NCBI GenBank assembly: GCA_009823505.1
Contig: VZQC01004717.1
Span: 1,237,053-1,301,052, forward strand
Reading direction: 5' to 3'
DNA from: Rhizomys pruinosus
Lineage: Eukaryota; Chordata; Mammalia; Rodentia; Spalacidae
DNA: 64,000 nucleotides
This document shows positions 55,668-64,000 of this stretch, in pieces (the first letter of the stretch is position 1; every line of letters begins with the position of its first letter). Made by a program: the position numbers and the translations under genes. The notes under the pieces were generated by a model that worked only from the letters and a program-made list of their open reading frames with translations, was not told where the DNA came from and did not search any database.

Positions 55668-55817
55668 TTTTTGGGGGGGGGGCTCTTTGAGACAGGGTAT
55701 CCCTGTAGCCCCAGCTGTCCTGGAACTTGCTCTATAGACCAGGCTGGCCTTGAACTCACAAAGATCCGCCTGCCTCTCCCAAGTGCCAGGATTAAAGGCA
55801 TGCGCCACCACACTTGG
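55668..55817 (-). mobile_element. B1 SINE in L1 ORF1 region with TSD
   Basis: The TSD tttagtttagcttttt flanks it (about 55652-55667 and 55818-55833). A G9 run adjoins its T tract. Confidence 0.95.
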
Positions 55818-56760
55818 TTTAGTTTAGCTTTTTATTACAATCTATTTTCCTGTGGAGAATTGTTTTACTTATTTCATTGAACTATTTGTTTTCACGGTTT
55901 TCTTTCAGTCGTTAATTCATATCCTCTTTGAGTTCCTTAAACATCTGTACAAAAATCATCATCTCATACACCAGCTAAGTCACTTTCCTCAGGAAACCTT
56001 CTGATGGAGGTGTTAATTTCTGGAGGGAAATATTGTTTTGGTTATTCATGTTCATGTTTTTTGTTTTTGTTTCTGTGAGGAGACCTAGGTTGCTGGAGTT
56101 ATATTGGTGGTGTTTCTTGGTATGGATATATGATCTGATCTTTGTTTGGTGGGTGTTTGGATCTTTGTTTGCTGTTACCCCAACCTGTCAGTTTGTGGAC
56201 CAGTTGAGGGGTGAAGGACATCAAACAATCCTCTGTTGGAAGTTGATAGGGATCTTTATCTGAAATCAGGAGCACAGGATACCACGATGTCCCAGAGAGT
56301 CTTGGGAGGTGAGTTGGTGGACTGGTCCTGGGAATCCTTCTATGTGGTCATGATCATGGGAGGCCACATGGTCCTGGGACTGAGTTGTGGGTTGTGGGTG
56401 GGGTGGCTGCCAGGCAGGCTGGTTGAGTCTGGGGGTCCCTACCCAAGGTTCCAAGTCAGACTCCATACAATTCTGGTGAGGATGAGTGCTAGGCTAGAAG
56501 GTAAGTAGGGTAGTCTGGGGCTCCCTACCTGGGGCGGGGGGGGGGTGAAGGAGACAGAGACTGAAAGCTAAGATCTGAGAAACTTGCTGGCTTGACCACT
56601 CTGTGGGCTACTCAACCCTTGCTAGGTCAGTGAGTGTTGGAATGGTAGGGAGGTAGAGGGAAGGCTCAGAACTAGGAAACTCACTGGGTTAGTGGCAGCT
56701 GTACAGGCTGTATGACTCCACTAGGCCTGGGAGTGTGGGGCAGCCAAGAGGAAGAGGGAA

Positions 56761-57317
56761 GACTTGGTTTGCAAGATATATATTACTCTTCTGTCTTGCG
56801 ATTAGACTTTTATCACAACATTTAAAGGAAACATTCTGAAGCAATACAATAAATAACAACTTACGACATCTATGCATCCATAGCAATGGGCACAGGAGGG
56901 AAAACACTCATGTGGTATTTCAATGGAGGGTCATAAAATGGGCTTTTTAGTGAAAACGAGGCTCAATTTTGAATATGGCTCTAATCATTTGAACTGTTTC
57001 TTGGGGGAGTGAAAGAAATGGCTACTGTCCGTGAAGCTGCACAGCTAACTTTGTATTATGCAGGTTGCTGAGTATACTTGAAGAGTGGTCCCAAGGCCCA
57101 CCACCCAAACACTGAGCACAGGCCAGACCTCAGGGATCTGTGTTATGATCCACAGGGGAATGAGGGAAGGCCTTATACTTACAAGTACATGCCTGCAGAA
57201 AGAACTCTGTGGAAAGAAGTCAGACGAACACTTGAAAGCAAGAGGAGTTGTACTTGTTCAGAAAGAGAAATGTAGTTAGGACTTGGAGGAGATTTAAGAA
57301 CATACATTTAAGATTTT
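56761..57317. other. Unique intron, nothing recognised
   Basis: Two overlapping same-strand frames at 57078-57279 have no domain. Confidence 0.5.
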
Positions 57318-57525
57318 TTTAACAATATTTTATTTACTACTTTTATTTTTATTTTATGTGTATGGGTATACTGCCTGCATGTGTGTAAGTGTACCTGTGA
57401 CATGCAATGTCCATGAAGGGCAGAAGAAGGTGTCAGATCCCACCATGTAGGTGCTAGGAATCAAAACCCGGGTCCTCTGCAAGGGCAGTCAGTGGTCTTA
57501 ACTGCTGAGCCATCTCTCTAACCCC
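57318..57525 (-). mobile_element. B2 SINE (older)
   Basis: acatttaagattttt before and acaaatttaagatttct after it suggest a TSD. It has no internal duplication; part of the body near 57437 is deleted. Confidence 0.85.
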
Positions 57526-57978
57526 ACAAATTTAAGATTTCTAATTTTGTACCTTAAATTTTAGAGCATATAACATAGAGTTCTGCCATTCTGAGTAACT
57601 CCTCAGGTTTTAAACAGAACTTCAGCATAAACTAGGCCTGTCACTAGAACCTGTAAAGGCCTCTAGATGTTGTGGTGGGCTACTGGCCAGTTTCAGGGTG
57701 AAGACCAGCTTCATATATTCGCCGGCAGTGAGATGTTGCAGGAGCAGCCATTATCCCACCTGTGGGAGGTGGAGGGACAAGCAATGAGATTGTTTCTGCA
57801 CATCGAGAACAAAGGATACTACTTAATGAAAACTTGTTTCTTAGGCAAATTGCCACAAGTGTGAAACTTTGGCAATATCTTTATAAATAAAGGATGTGCA
57901 AACAAACCCTGCCTTTCTCAAATGCCGCTGTCATTTTTGTCAAATAACTAACGCTTATGCCTTTTTTTATTTTAAAAG

Positions 57979-58192
57979 AAAATTGGCCCTGAAACACCAT
58001 CCAGACAAGAATCCAGATGACCCAGCGGCTGCTGAAAAGTTCAAAGAAATCAATAATGCTCATACAATCCTCACAGACCTGTCCAAGAGAAACATATATG
58101 ACAATTATGGGTCTCTGGGACTCTATGTGGCCGAACAGTTTGGAGATGAGAATGTCAACGCTTACTTCATGCTATCAAGTTGGTGGGCAAAG
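57979..58192 (+). CDS. Dnajc5b: Dnajc5b, second coding exon (J-domain HPD and linker)
   Basis: This exon encodes the last base of Arg40 and residues 41-111. The acceptor is tattttaaaag|A at 57979 and the donor AAAG|gtgagt at 58193; the 214 bases give phase continuity with the exon at 8324-8442. It holds the catalytic HPD tripeptide (residues 47-49, bases 57998-58006) that stimulates Hsc70 ATPase, the rest of the J-domain ([20 protein letters not shown], residues 59-78) and the conserved linker [17 protein letters not shown] (residues 84-100), which in cysteine-string proteins precedes the palmitoylated segment. The sequence is intact and closely follows the mammalian family. It is separated from the first coding exon by a 49.5-kb intron filled with transposons. 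Confidence 0.96.
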
Positions 58193-58973
58193 GTGAGTCA
58201 TATTTTTTCCTCAAAACAATTTCCTGGAAGATCATAGTGTTGGACTCCATCTCAAAGAAAGACTAACCGTACTTCTATTAAACTCTTGTAAATAAAATGA
58301 GACATTGCTTCCACTGAAAGTCGCTATTTGGGAACAAATTTTGTTTTAGCCCATCAATTAATTATAAAATCCAACATGACTTACAATACTTCTAGATATT
58401 AATTATATTTGAGTTTGGAGCTTCAGGTTAATTCTGACTACCCTCTCTTCCTCCTGTGGTGACTAATTAAGAACTGACTCATTGCTCACAACCAAAAATA
58501 ATTTATTAGGGTGACAACTGTTTAATAAATGATTATAAGATAAATTTGGTCATGTACCTTACTATTTATAGCAGAGGCTACTCAGCAAAGACAATACTTA
58601 GGAGGATGACTGGTAATTATGTCATAAGCTCGGCTGGAGACTGACTTGAGGTAGTGCGGAAGGAAATGAGGGGGAAAGTGAGAACTGAGTAGTGGAGAAC
58701 AGGGAATTGGGGAAGGAGAGAAGAATGGATATCTAGTTAAGTAAAAGAAAATATTTTAAGGACTTATACTTAAGTTTTGTACAGTAAAGTTTGTTTGGTT
58801 TCCCAGGAATTGCTAATATATGTTTGGTGATATTTTTATATTTTATGAAGGTTAATATTCCCCTGACACAAGTATAGTTTACATATAGAAGATACATATA
58901 GTCCATTAACATATTTTGCAGACAGATGAAATTCATATAAATTGTGATAAATAATTTTAGAAACCCTAATTTG
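58193..58973 (+). other. Dnajc5b intron start, unique sequence
   Basis: The intron runs 58193-62495. This part holds no recognised repeat or gene; the first 200 bases are AT-rich. Confidence 0.6.
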
Positions 58974-59190
58974 GGGGCCAGAGAGATGGCTCAGTGTTTA
59001 AGAGCACTGGCTGTTCTTGCAGAGGACCTGGGTTTGGTTCCCAGCACCCACATGGCAGCTAACAACCATTTAGTAGCTCCAGTTCCAGGGGATTCAGCAC
59101 CCTCCTCTGGCCTTCATGTGCACTGCACAGTACAGGTGCACTTACATACATGCAGGTGTAACACTCATTCACATAAAATAAAAATAAAGC
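58974..59190 (+). mobile_element. B2 SINE (older)
   Basis: Begins gggggccagagagatggctc; ends with a tcacataaaataaaaataaa tail. No internal duplication. Confidence 0.9.
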
Positions 59191-59212
59191 AAAAAAAAGG
59201 GAAGCCTTAATC

Positions 59213-59371
59213 TTGCCAAACATGGTAGCACATGCTTTTATCCTAGCACTACAGAGGTAGAGGCAGGCAAATCTCTGTGAGATTGAGGCCAGCCTGGTCT
59301 ACAAAGTGAGGTCCAGGCCATCTGGGGCTATAGGGAATACTCTGTTACCAAAACAAGTTAAAAAAAAAAAA
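59213..59371 (+). mobile_element. B1 SINE (diverged)
   Basis: ttgccaaacatggtagcaca ... ggccagcctggtctacaaag, with an A tail. aagccttaatct and aaaccttatctct flank it. Confidence 0.85.
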
Positions 59372-59942
59372 AACCTTATCTCTAGAAAAGGCAGGATTTA
59401 TGAAGAAAAGGTAAAATTTCCTGTTGCTGTTTCTTCCACTTAACCTTTATAAATTGAAGGATCTGATAGGAAAGAGAATCTTTTTCGTACATAAACATGG
59501 AAAGAAAGCATGCACCCAAAGCCCCACTTGCCTTCTGTTAACTATCTCAGAGTCTTGCAGAACCTACCTGCTGACTTTTTCTCTAATGGGAAGACTCTAA
59601 AAGGGAGAGATGGTACTGATAGGATTTGGACTTGGGATGGGAGGATACATACTGACTATGCCGTTGATGAAGGCAGATTAGCCCTCACATAACAATGTGG
59701 GCTTTTGTGAACTTGCATGGGAACTTTACTTTCAGGCATGACAATCTTTCCATAGGAAGGAATATAGGCAATTCAGCTAATTACACACATGCACATGACT
59801 AATATTGTAGCCTCTCTGCCTAAAGATGAGAATAGGTTGTCCTGCCTAGGAAGCTGAAGAAATGGTCCAAAATTCCTGTAGGTAAGCCTCGTCTACCAAG
59901 TAGAAAGGAGATATACAAAACAAGTACATATGTGGCTCTTTA
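59372..59942. other. Unique intron, nothing recognised
   Basis: No repeat or coding signal identified. Confidence 0.5.
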
Positions 59943-59956
59943 AAAATAATGTTACA

Positions 59957-60095
59957 AGCCAGATGTGGTGGCACACACCTTTAATCCCAGCACTCCAGAG
60001 GCAGAGGCAAGAGGTTCTCTGTGAGTTCAAGGTCAACCTGGTCTACATAGCGAGCTCCAGGCCAGCTGTAACCCTGTCTCAAAAGTCCAAAAAAA
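59957..60095 (+). mobile_element. B1 SINE with 14-bp TSD
   Basis: The TSD aaataatgttacaa is at 59943-59956 and about 60096-60109. Confidence 0.95.
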
Positions 60096-60263
60096 AAATA
60101 ATGTTACAAAGAAATATATCTTCCCTTTCTGCTGTCCCAAAGCCCAATTGCATGGTGTCCATTAAAGTGGCCTGGAACACAGCAGTCATATGTTAAATAT
60201 TCACCATTTGACTGAATCAATATACCATCAAAAGTATAGCTTTTTAAAAATGCTAGATACTTG

Positions 60264-60491
60264 GGGTTAGAGAGATGGCCTAGTGGTTAAGAGCACCGAC
60301 TGCTTTTGCAGAGGACCTGGGTTCAATCCCCAGCACCCACATGGCGGCTGAGAACCATCTTTAACTCCAGTTCCAGGGGAATCCGATGCCCTCTTCTGAC
60401 CTCCGCGGCATTGCACGGCACGGGTGCACCAGCCTACATGGAGACAGTACATTCATACGATTAAAAAAAAAATTAAAAAATTTTAAAAAAG
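60264..60491 (+). mobile_element. B2 SINE, first of a B2-B2 pair
   Basis: Starts ggggttagagagatggccta and runs to an AATTAAAAAATTTTAAAAAA tail, then directly into a truncated second B2. The shared outer TSD ctagatactt lies at about 60252-60261 and 60613-60622. Confidence 0.93.
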
Positions 60492-60608
60492 AAGCGCACT
60501 GGCTACTCTTGCAGAGGACCCAGGTTCGGTTCCCAGCACCCACACGTGGCAGCTAAAAAAACCAGTTCCAAAGGATCCAGTGCCAAAAAAAAAAAAAAAA
60601 AAAAAAAA
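60492..60608 (+). mobile_element. B2 SINE, 5'-truncated second unit with long A tail
   Basis: Begins at agcgcactggctactcttgc (inside the tRNA-like head), shows the B box, loses much of the body and ends in an A27-type run (about 60583-60607). Confidence 0.88.
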
Positions 60609-60622
60609 CCCACTAGATACTT

Positions 60623-62495
60623 ATTGTACTAAGAGTGGCAGGGGGTCCACCACTCTCTTCTGCCCTTCATGTGAGTTGCAAGACTACTTCTCACAGAAGG
60701 CAACTTAGTGAAAGTAATTAAAAACCAAAGCAGGATAGGAATGAAAAGGAGACTTTTCTGAGAGCAATATAGAAATTGCATGGTGCAAAGGAAAAGGACA
60801 GGCCTAGGTGAAGATGGGCAGAGGTCCTTGAGAGCCAGAGCTGGACAATGCCCAGGGGAGGGACTTGAAAGCAAGTGGCTCCTTTAAATTTGCCTGAAAT
60901 GATGAAGATGTACAGGATCCACAGCAAAGAGATGGCAAGTACAGGGGTGTGAACAAGGCTCCCTGACTTCAGGCCATCCCAAGGCTCCATCCCACTCCTC
61001 AGAGGAATGGGTACTGGCACCTGAGCTAGGAATCGGGGGGAGGAAGGGGAGGGCGGCAATGCCGAGGCTTCATTTAGGTTACTGAAGAAACATCTTGAAC
61101 ACAGGTGATCTTTGTCTTTAGTCTCTCCTGCTCATTAATTTTATAAAATTTGGATTCAAATTTAAGATACACAAGCTACTTCCTTTCTATTTCAAATAAT
61201 GTATTTTAATACATTTATAAATTTGATTGTGCTCAATTGGCAAAAACTTTCAGATTGAGAAAGTCAAGAATGTCTTTCAGTGAGCAAGACTTTTGTGTTC
61301 ATAGGTGAATCTTGGTGCTATTCCCTAGGAAGAGGAATAATTTGTTTGCTAATTACTTTGTTTACTCATTTATTCAGTAGATATTAGATGTCTTCAGTAT
61401 GTTAGGTATTGAGCCACAGGGCTCATGGGGGTTGAAGGATATCTAATAGTTGTAGCCTGTAAGATACTCACAGCCTAGTATAGTAAGACAGTCCTATAAG
61501 CCAATCTGCGCTCTGAACTGTCAAGAATAGCCAAGGTCCAAGTTGATATGATTGGAACGCAAAGAGAGAATCATTGTTTTGCAGTGGGCTCAGGTAAAAC
61601 ACCATAAAGATGATTTTTGAGATGATTCCCTGACAATAGGTGGGTATTTGCTGGGTGACATTGGGTGACTGGGAAACGAAAGGGGCTGTTTGGCAGGCAA
61701 ATCCACGATCCAAATCTCCAAGCAGATCCTGAAGAGCCAAGCTGTAGTGCAGGAACAGGGTTGTGCTGCAGAGGAGAGTTGGCAGAAGTCCTGTTGTTTG
61801 CCAGGCAGGAAAGCCAACTGCATGGGTTCCAGAGAACATGGATTTCAGATCACTCACTCCAACAGCCCTGCACAGAGTGAAGTTAAAGGAAGCAGGCGTG
61901 GAGGCAAGGAGGTTGCTTAGGAGACTACTGACATGTCCATACAAGAGACACTGGGAGACGGGAGGGGGTGGCTCCAAAGCCTCCATCCCTAATAGAGAAT
62001 ATGAGGAAGATGTAAGGGATCTTGAGAGATCCTACAGCACTTGGTGACTAACAGGAACATGGGGAGTGGCCGAGAGAGGAGTCCCCTGTGAGCACAGGAA
62101 GAAGTAGCCTCCAGCTGTTCTGCAATGAGAAGTTCGCCTCCCCTGAACGCGGCAGCTTGACCAGCTCACCTGACTTGTGAGCGTCTTGTCTGTTGGTTGG
62201 TTTGGCTTTTGTTTTGTTTTACTCTGCTCTTAATGATCACAGTCGCTCAAGGGAAAAGAAGAAGGTGCCAAACTTCGTTATTCTGACTGCAAGTCATTTC
62301 CTCTGGTGTCACCTCTGTGGGAGACGTTATTTCCAAGGCAATGAAAAGAGTACCTTCAGGAGTGAGGATGAGGGTGGCGATGGGGTCTTAGGGGTGCGGC
62401 AGGGTCTCCGTGGGTGTGTGATACAGACATGGCTTGTGAGCTTACCGCCCTCGACATGCGCCTCACCTCCACCTTGCTCTCCCTGTTTCCCATAG
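60623..62495. other. Dnajc5b intron end, probable ancient mammalian repeat near 61370-62050
   Basis: tttactcatttattcagtag ... ttaggtattgagccac ... tactcacagcctagtatag resembles ancient mammalian-wide repeats with decayed sequence. A 172-codon minus frame at 61468-61986 crosses it but has no recognisable domain. The acceptor for the next exon (ctccctgtttcccatag) ends at 62495. Confidence 0.4.
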
Positions 62496-62667
62496 ACCCT
62501 GTTCATCATTATCGGACTCCTGACTGGCTGCTATTTTTGTTGCTGCCTGTGCTGCTGCTGCGACTGTTGTTGTGGACACTGTCGGCCCAAAACATCAACA
62601 TCAGAGGATGAGTTCTATGTGTCACCGGAGGACCTTGAGGAACAGATCAGGACTGATATGGAAAAAG
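62496..62667 (+). CDS. Dnajc5b: Dnajc5b, third coding exon (cysteine string)
   Basis: This exon encodes residues 112-168 plus one base. The acceptor is tttcccatag|A at 62496. It carries the hydrophobic lead [11 protein letters not shown] (residues 112-122) and the cysteine string: 12 Cys between residues 123 and 140 (bases 62529-62582), the site of multiple S-palmitoylation that anchors CSP proteins to vesicle membranes. The C-terminal part [16 protein letters not shown] (from residue 146) follows. Two donors are possible: AAAAG|gtgggg at 62668, which keeps the phase I expect from the mammalian protein (Gly/Asp codon split), or GGTGGG|gtaagc at 62673, a better donor match that would add residues. 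The final exon (about 30 residues in mammalian DNAJC5B) is not found before 64000. Confidence 0.95.
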
Positions 62668-62672
62668 GTGGG

Positions 62673-63202
62673 GTAAGCTGAGCCTAGACGTAGTGGGCAT
62701 CATGTCATAGACCTGACCAAGCATTGGGTCTTACTACAGTTAGATAGCTTCAGCAACAAAGTAGACAAAAATCCCACAGATTCTCAGGTCTGCTGGGTAT
62801 TTGGTGGAAAGACAAAGAGGCATTTGCATTTAGGAGGAGAAAAGCTGAGCTTGATTAGAAAGAAATCATAAAATAGGTCAATGATGATGTAAAGCAAGCA
62901 CCGGTCACCATCTCATATGAGATGAATGAATGAACTCTGGGCTCAGGGAAGTTTGCATGAGAGTATTCAAGGTTAGAAAACCAAGGCAGAAATTTCTCCC
63001 AACAAAAACAGTGCAGCTTTTACGATCTCCATGAAAATACAAAGGACTGATGAAAAAGTTACAACCTTGACTTTTTGTATTATTTCATGATGATTTTGAG
63101 TGGAGCAGGAATAGACCCCTCTTCTATTTCTGAAACGAAGCTTCTTTTTAAGCATGCACTCTCAAGGATAGCCTCAAATCAGCATTAAAAATAGACTGTT
63201 TA
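62673..63202 (+). other. Dnajc5b last intron seen, unique sequence
   Basis: No repeat or exon recognised; the minus frame at 62973-63155 has no domain. Confidence 0.5.
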
Positions 63203-63425
63203 GGGGCTGGAGAGATGGCTCAATGGTAAAGAGCACTGACTGTTCTTGCAGAATAACTGGGTTCAAATCCCAGCACCCACATGGCAGCTAACAACTGTCT
63301 ATAACTCCAGTTCCGGTTCCAGGAGATCTGATGCTCTCTTGTGACCTTCTCAGGCATTATACAATATGGGTGTACTTACAAACATGCAGGCAAAACACTC
63401 ATGCACATTAAATAAAAATAAATTA
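63203..63425 (+). mobile_element. B2 SINE (older)
   Basis: Starts ggggctggagagatggctca; ends tgcacattaaataaaaataa. A small duplication ttccggttcc lies in the position where other copies have the 17-bp duplication. Confidence 0.9.
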
Positions 63426-63590
63426 ACTAATTTAAAAGAATGAACCATTAGCTTTGCTAACCTACTTCCATCTGTTCTTCTATATAATGCATCATCACAA
63501 TCACAAACATTCTACCAAAAAATACAAAAGAAAAAATGTGAAGAAAAATAAGATCTCACAAAATTCACAATATCATGCTACCGGCTAGCC

Positions 63591-63627
63591 CTGAGGGTCC
63601 AGGGTTCAAGTCCCTGTTCGGGCGCCA
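63591..63627 (+). other. tRNA-Lys(UUU) 3'-half match with CCA; retroviral PBS on the minus strand
   Basis: 37 nt match the 3' half of mammalian tRNA-Lys3, from the anticodon-stem side through the T arm (ggttcaagtcc) and acceptor (gttcgggcg) to a terminal CCA. The last 18 nt, read on the minus strand (TGGCGCCCGAACAGGGAC), are the classical Lys3 primer-binding site. Genomic tRNA genes do not encode CCA, so a mature tRNA was the template. There is no 5' half, so it is not a tRNA gene. A 17-bp near-direct repeat (tgctaccggctagccct / tgctaccagctagtcct) flanks it at 63576-63592 and 63630-63646. Confidence 0.85.
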
Positions 63628-63629
63628 AC

Positions 63630-64000
63630 TGCTACCAGCTAGTCCTCCGGGGGTCATGGGTTTCTGGGAGTCCTCTTGGCAGGAAGAACATAGGTTCAGT
63701 GGACGGCATGTAGAAATGAAAACTAAGAGAAGTTTTTCCAAATCTACAGCACTTTATTGAACTGGGGCAGAGATTATATAGTAGTCTTGGGAGAGGGCAG
63801 AACAAAGGATTTGGCAAAGTTTTACATTTACATAGGTAGGTAAAAGAAACTCATTGATGAGATACAGATCACACAGAGCAGGAAACTAAAACATCACAAA
63901 GTTCAGTTAGGAAATGAACTTTCTTTGAAGTAAAATGTAGAAATCTCAAGACAACCTTTACCGAGGAAATAACATTTAAGAAGAAAAAAGGAACATCAAT
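63630..64000 (-). mobile_element. Retroviral LTR, minus strand, cut by the window end
   Basis: On the minus strand the LTR ends ...GCTGGTAGCA, then GT, then the Lys3 PBS, the standard LTR-CA/spacer/PBS layout. A polyadenylation signal AATAAA (plus-strand tttatt, 63753-63758) lies about 125 bp before the LTR end, which places R and U5. The U3 part extends past 64000. Lys3 priming is used by MMTV-like betaretroviruses and lentiviruses among others; a rodent ERVK-type element is the likely owner. No gag or pol sequence follows the PBS: to the left there is only AT-rich sequence and a B2, so the element appears to stop at the PBS. Confidence 0.7.

Larger units (their letters stand above)
49856..56760 (-). 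mobile_element. Near-complete LINE-1, antisense, degenerate
   Basis: On the minus strand: GC-rich 5'UTR (about 56760-56030, without the 58-bp array), ORF1 (about 56000-54950; C-terminal HESRRVWTNVLQVMKEHRCE near 55150-55090), ORF2 with endonuclease remnants (LTDNYGIFLPSTKEYTFF near 54350-54295), RT (GVRQGSPPSPFLYNIVLKVL near 52660-52600; FADDMI at about 52511-52527), and ORF2 C-terminus/3'UTR (50754 down to 49856). Nested insertions: L1 3' end 50165-50754, B1 50975-51138, B2 53001-53255, B1 55668-55817. All ORFs are broken. Confidence 0.85.
8443..57978 (+). other. Dnajc5b: Dnajc5b 49.5-kb intron between first and second coding exons
   Basis: Donor gtacag at 8443, acceptor ttttaaaag ending at 57978, interrupting codon 40 after its second base. 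The intron is made mostly of L1, SINE and LTR insertions on both strands, with unique stretches between. No host gene nested in it could be supported. Confidence 0.9.

Noticed and set aside
61468..61986. 172-codon minus-strand open frame, the longest outside obvious repeats
   Set aside because: No recognisable domain, no exon context, overlaps a probable ancient repeat and competing frames on the other strand. Chance open frame within a Dnajc5b intron.
63591..63627. A functional tRNA-Lys gene
   Set aside because: Only the 3' half is present, with a terminal CCA that nuclear tRNA genes lack, and no A box, 5' half or Pol III terminator in place.

Overview
The window is nuclear DNA of a muroid rodent. 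It carries B1, B2, B4-like and ID SINEs, rodent Lx-type LINE-1 and rodent ERVL-MaLR-like LTR elements, and a mammalian gene with canonical GT-AG introns. Many B2 and B1 copies still have 13-18 bp target-site duplications (TSDs) and CpG-rich bodies, so SINE activity in this lineage is recent. I could not place the species.

The only supported protein-coding gene is on the + strand: Dnajc5b (cysteine-string protein beta, a J-domain co-chaperone). Three consecutive coding exons are present: the first coding exon (8315-8442; start codon 8324), the exon with the HPD motif (57979-58192) and the cysteine-string exon (62496-62667). The 5' untranslated exon(s) and promoter lie before base 1, and the last coding exon lies after base 64000. 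Everything else is intron: the 3' end of the first intron (1-8314), a 49.5-kb intron (8443-57978), a 4.3-kb intron (58193-62495) and the start of the next.

Layout: 1-6450, antisense and ancient L1 pieces. 6.5-13.7 kb, SINEs and MaLR-type LTR fragments in otherwise unique intron. 15.9-17.4 kb, a near-perfect inverted repeat around a B2, with an N at its outer edge. 21.5-23.4 and 46.2-48.6 kb, two minus-strand LTR-internal-LTR elements with tRNA-Leu-like primer sites. 28.9-38.6 kb, a degenerate but almost complete sense L1 with 58-bp 5'UTR tandem repeats, itself interrupted by a 2.7-kb block, a 5'-inverted L1, a GAAA microsatellite and a B2. 39-46 kb, SINEs, microsatellites and unique intron. 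45.6-49.2 kb, antisense Lx 3'UTR. 49.9-56.8 kb, an antisense near-complete L1 with nested insertions. 57-63 kb, the last two exons seen here. 63.6-64 kb, the edge of a minus-strand retroviral LTR whose primer-binding site extends into a 37-nt match to the 3' half of tRNA-Lys(UUU).

No bacterial-style operon, CRISPR array or novel multi-gene system is present. The most unusual signals are the extended tRNA-Lys3 sequence beside the LTR, the 0.53-kb-arm inverted repeat, the 58-bp L1 5'UTR array, the L1-type insertion block, and several SINE-SINE composites sharing one outer TSD.
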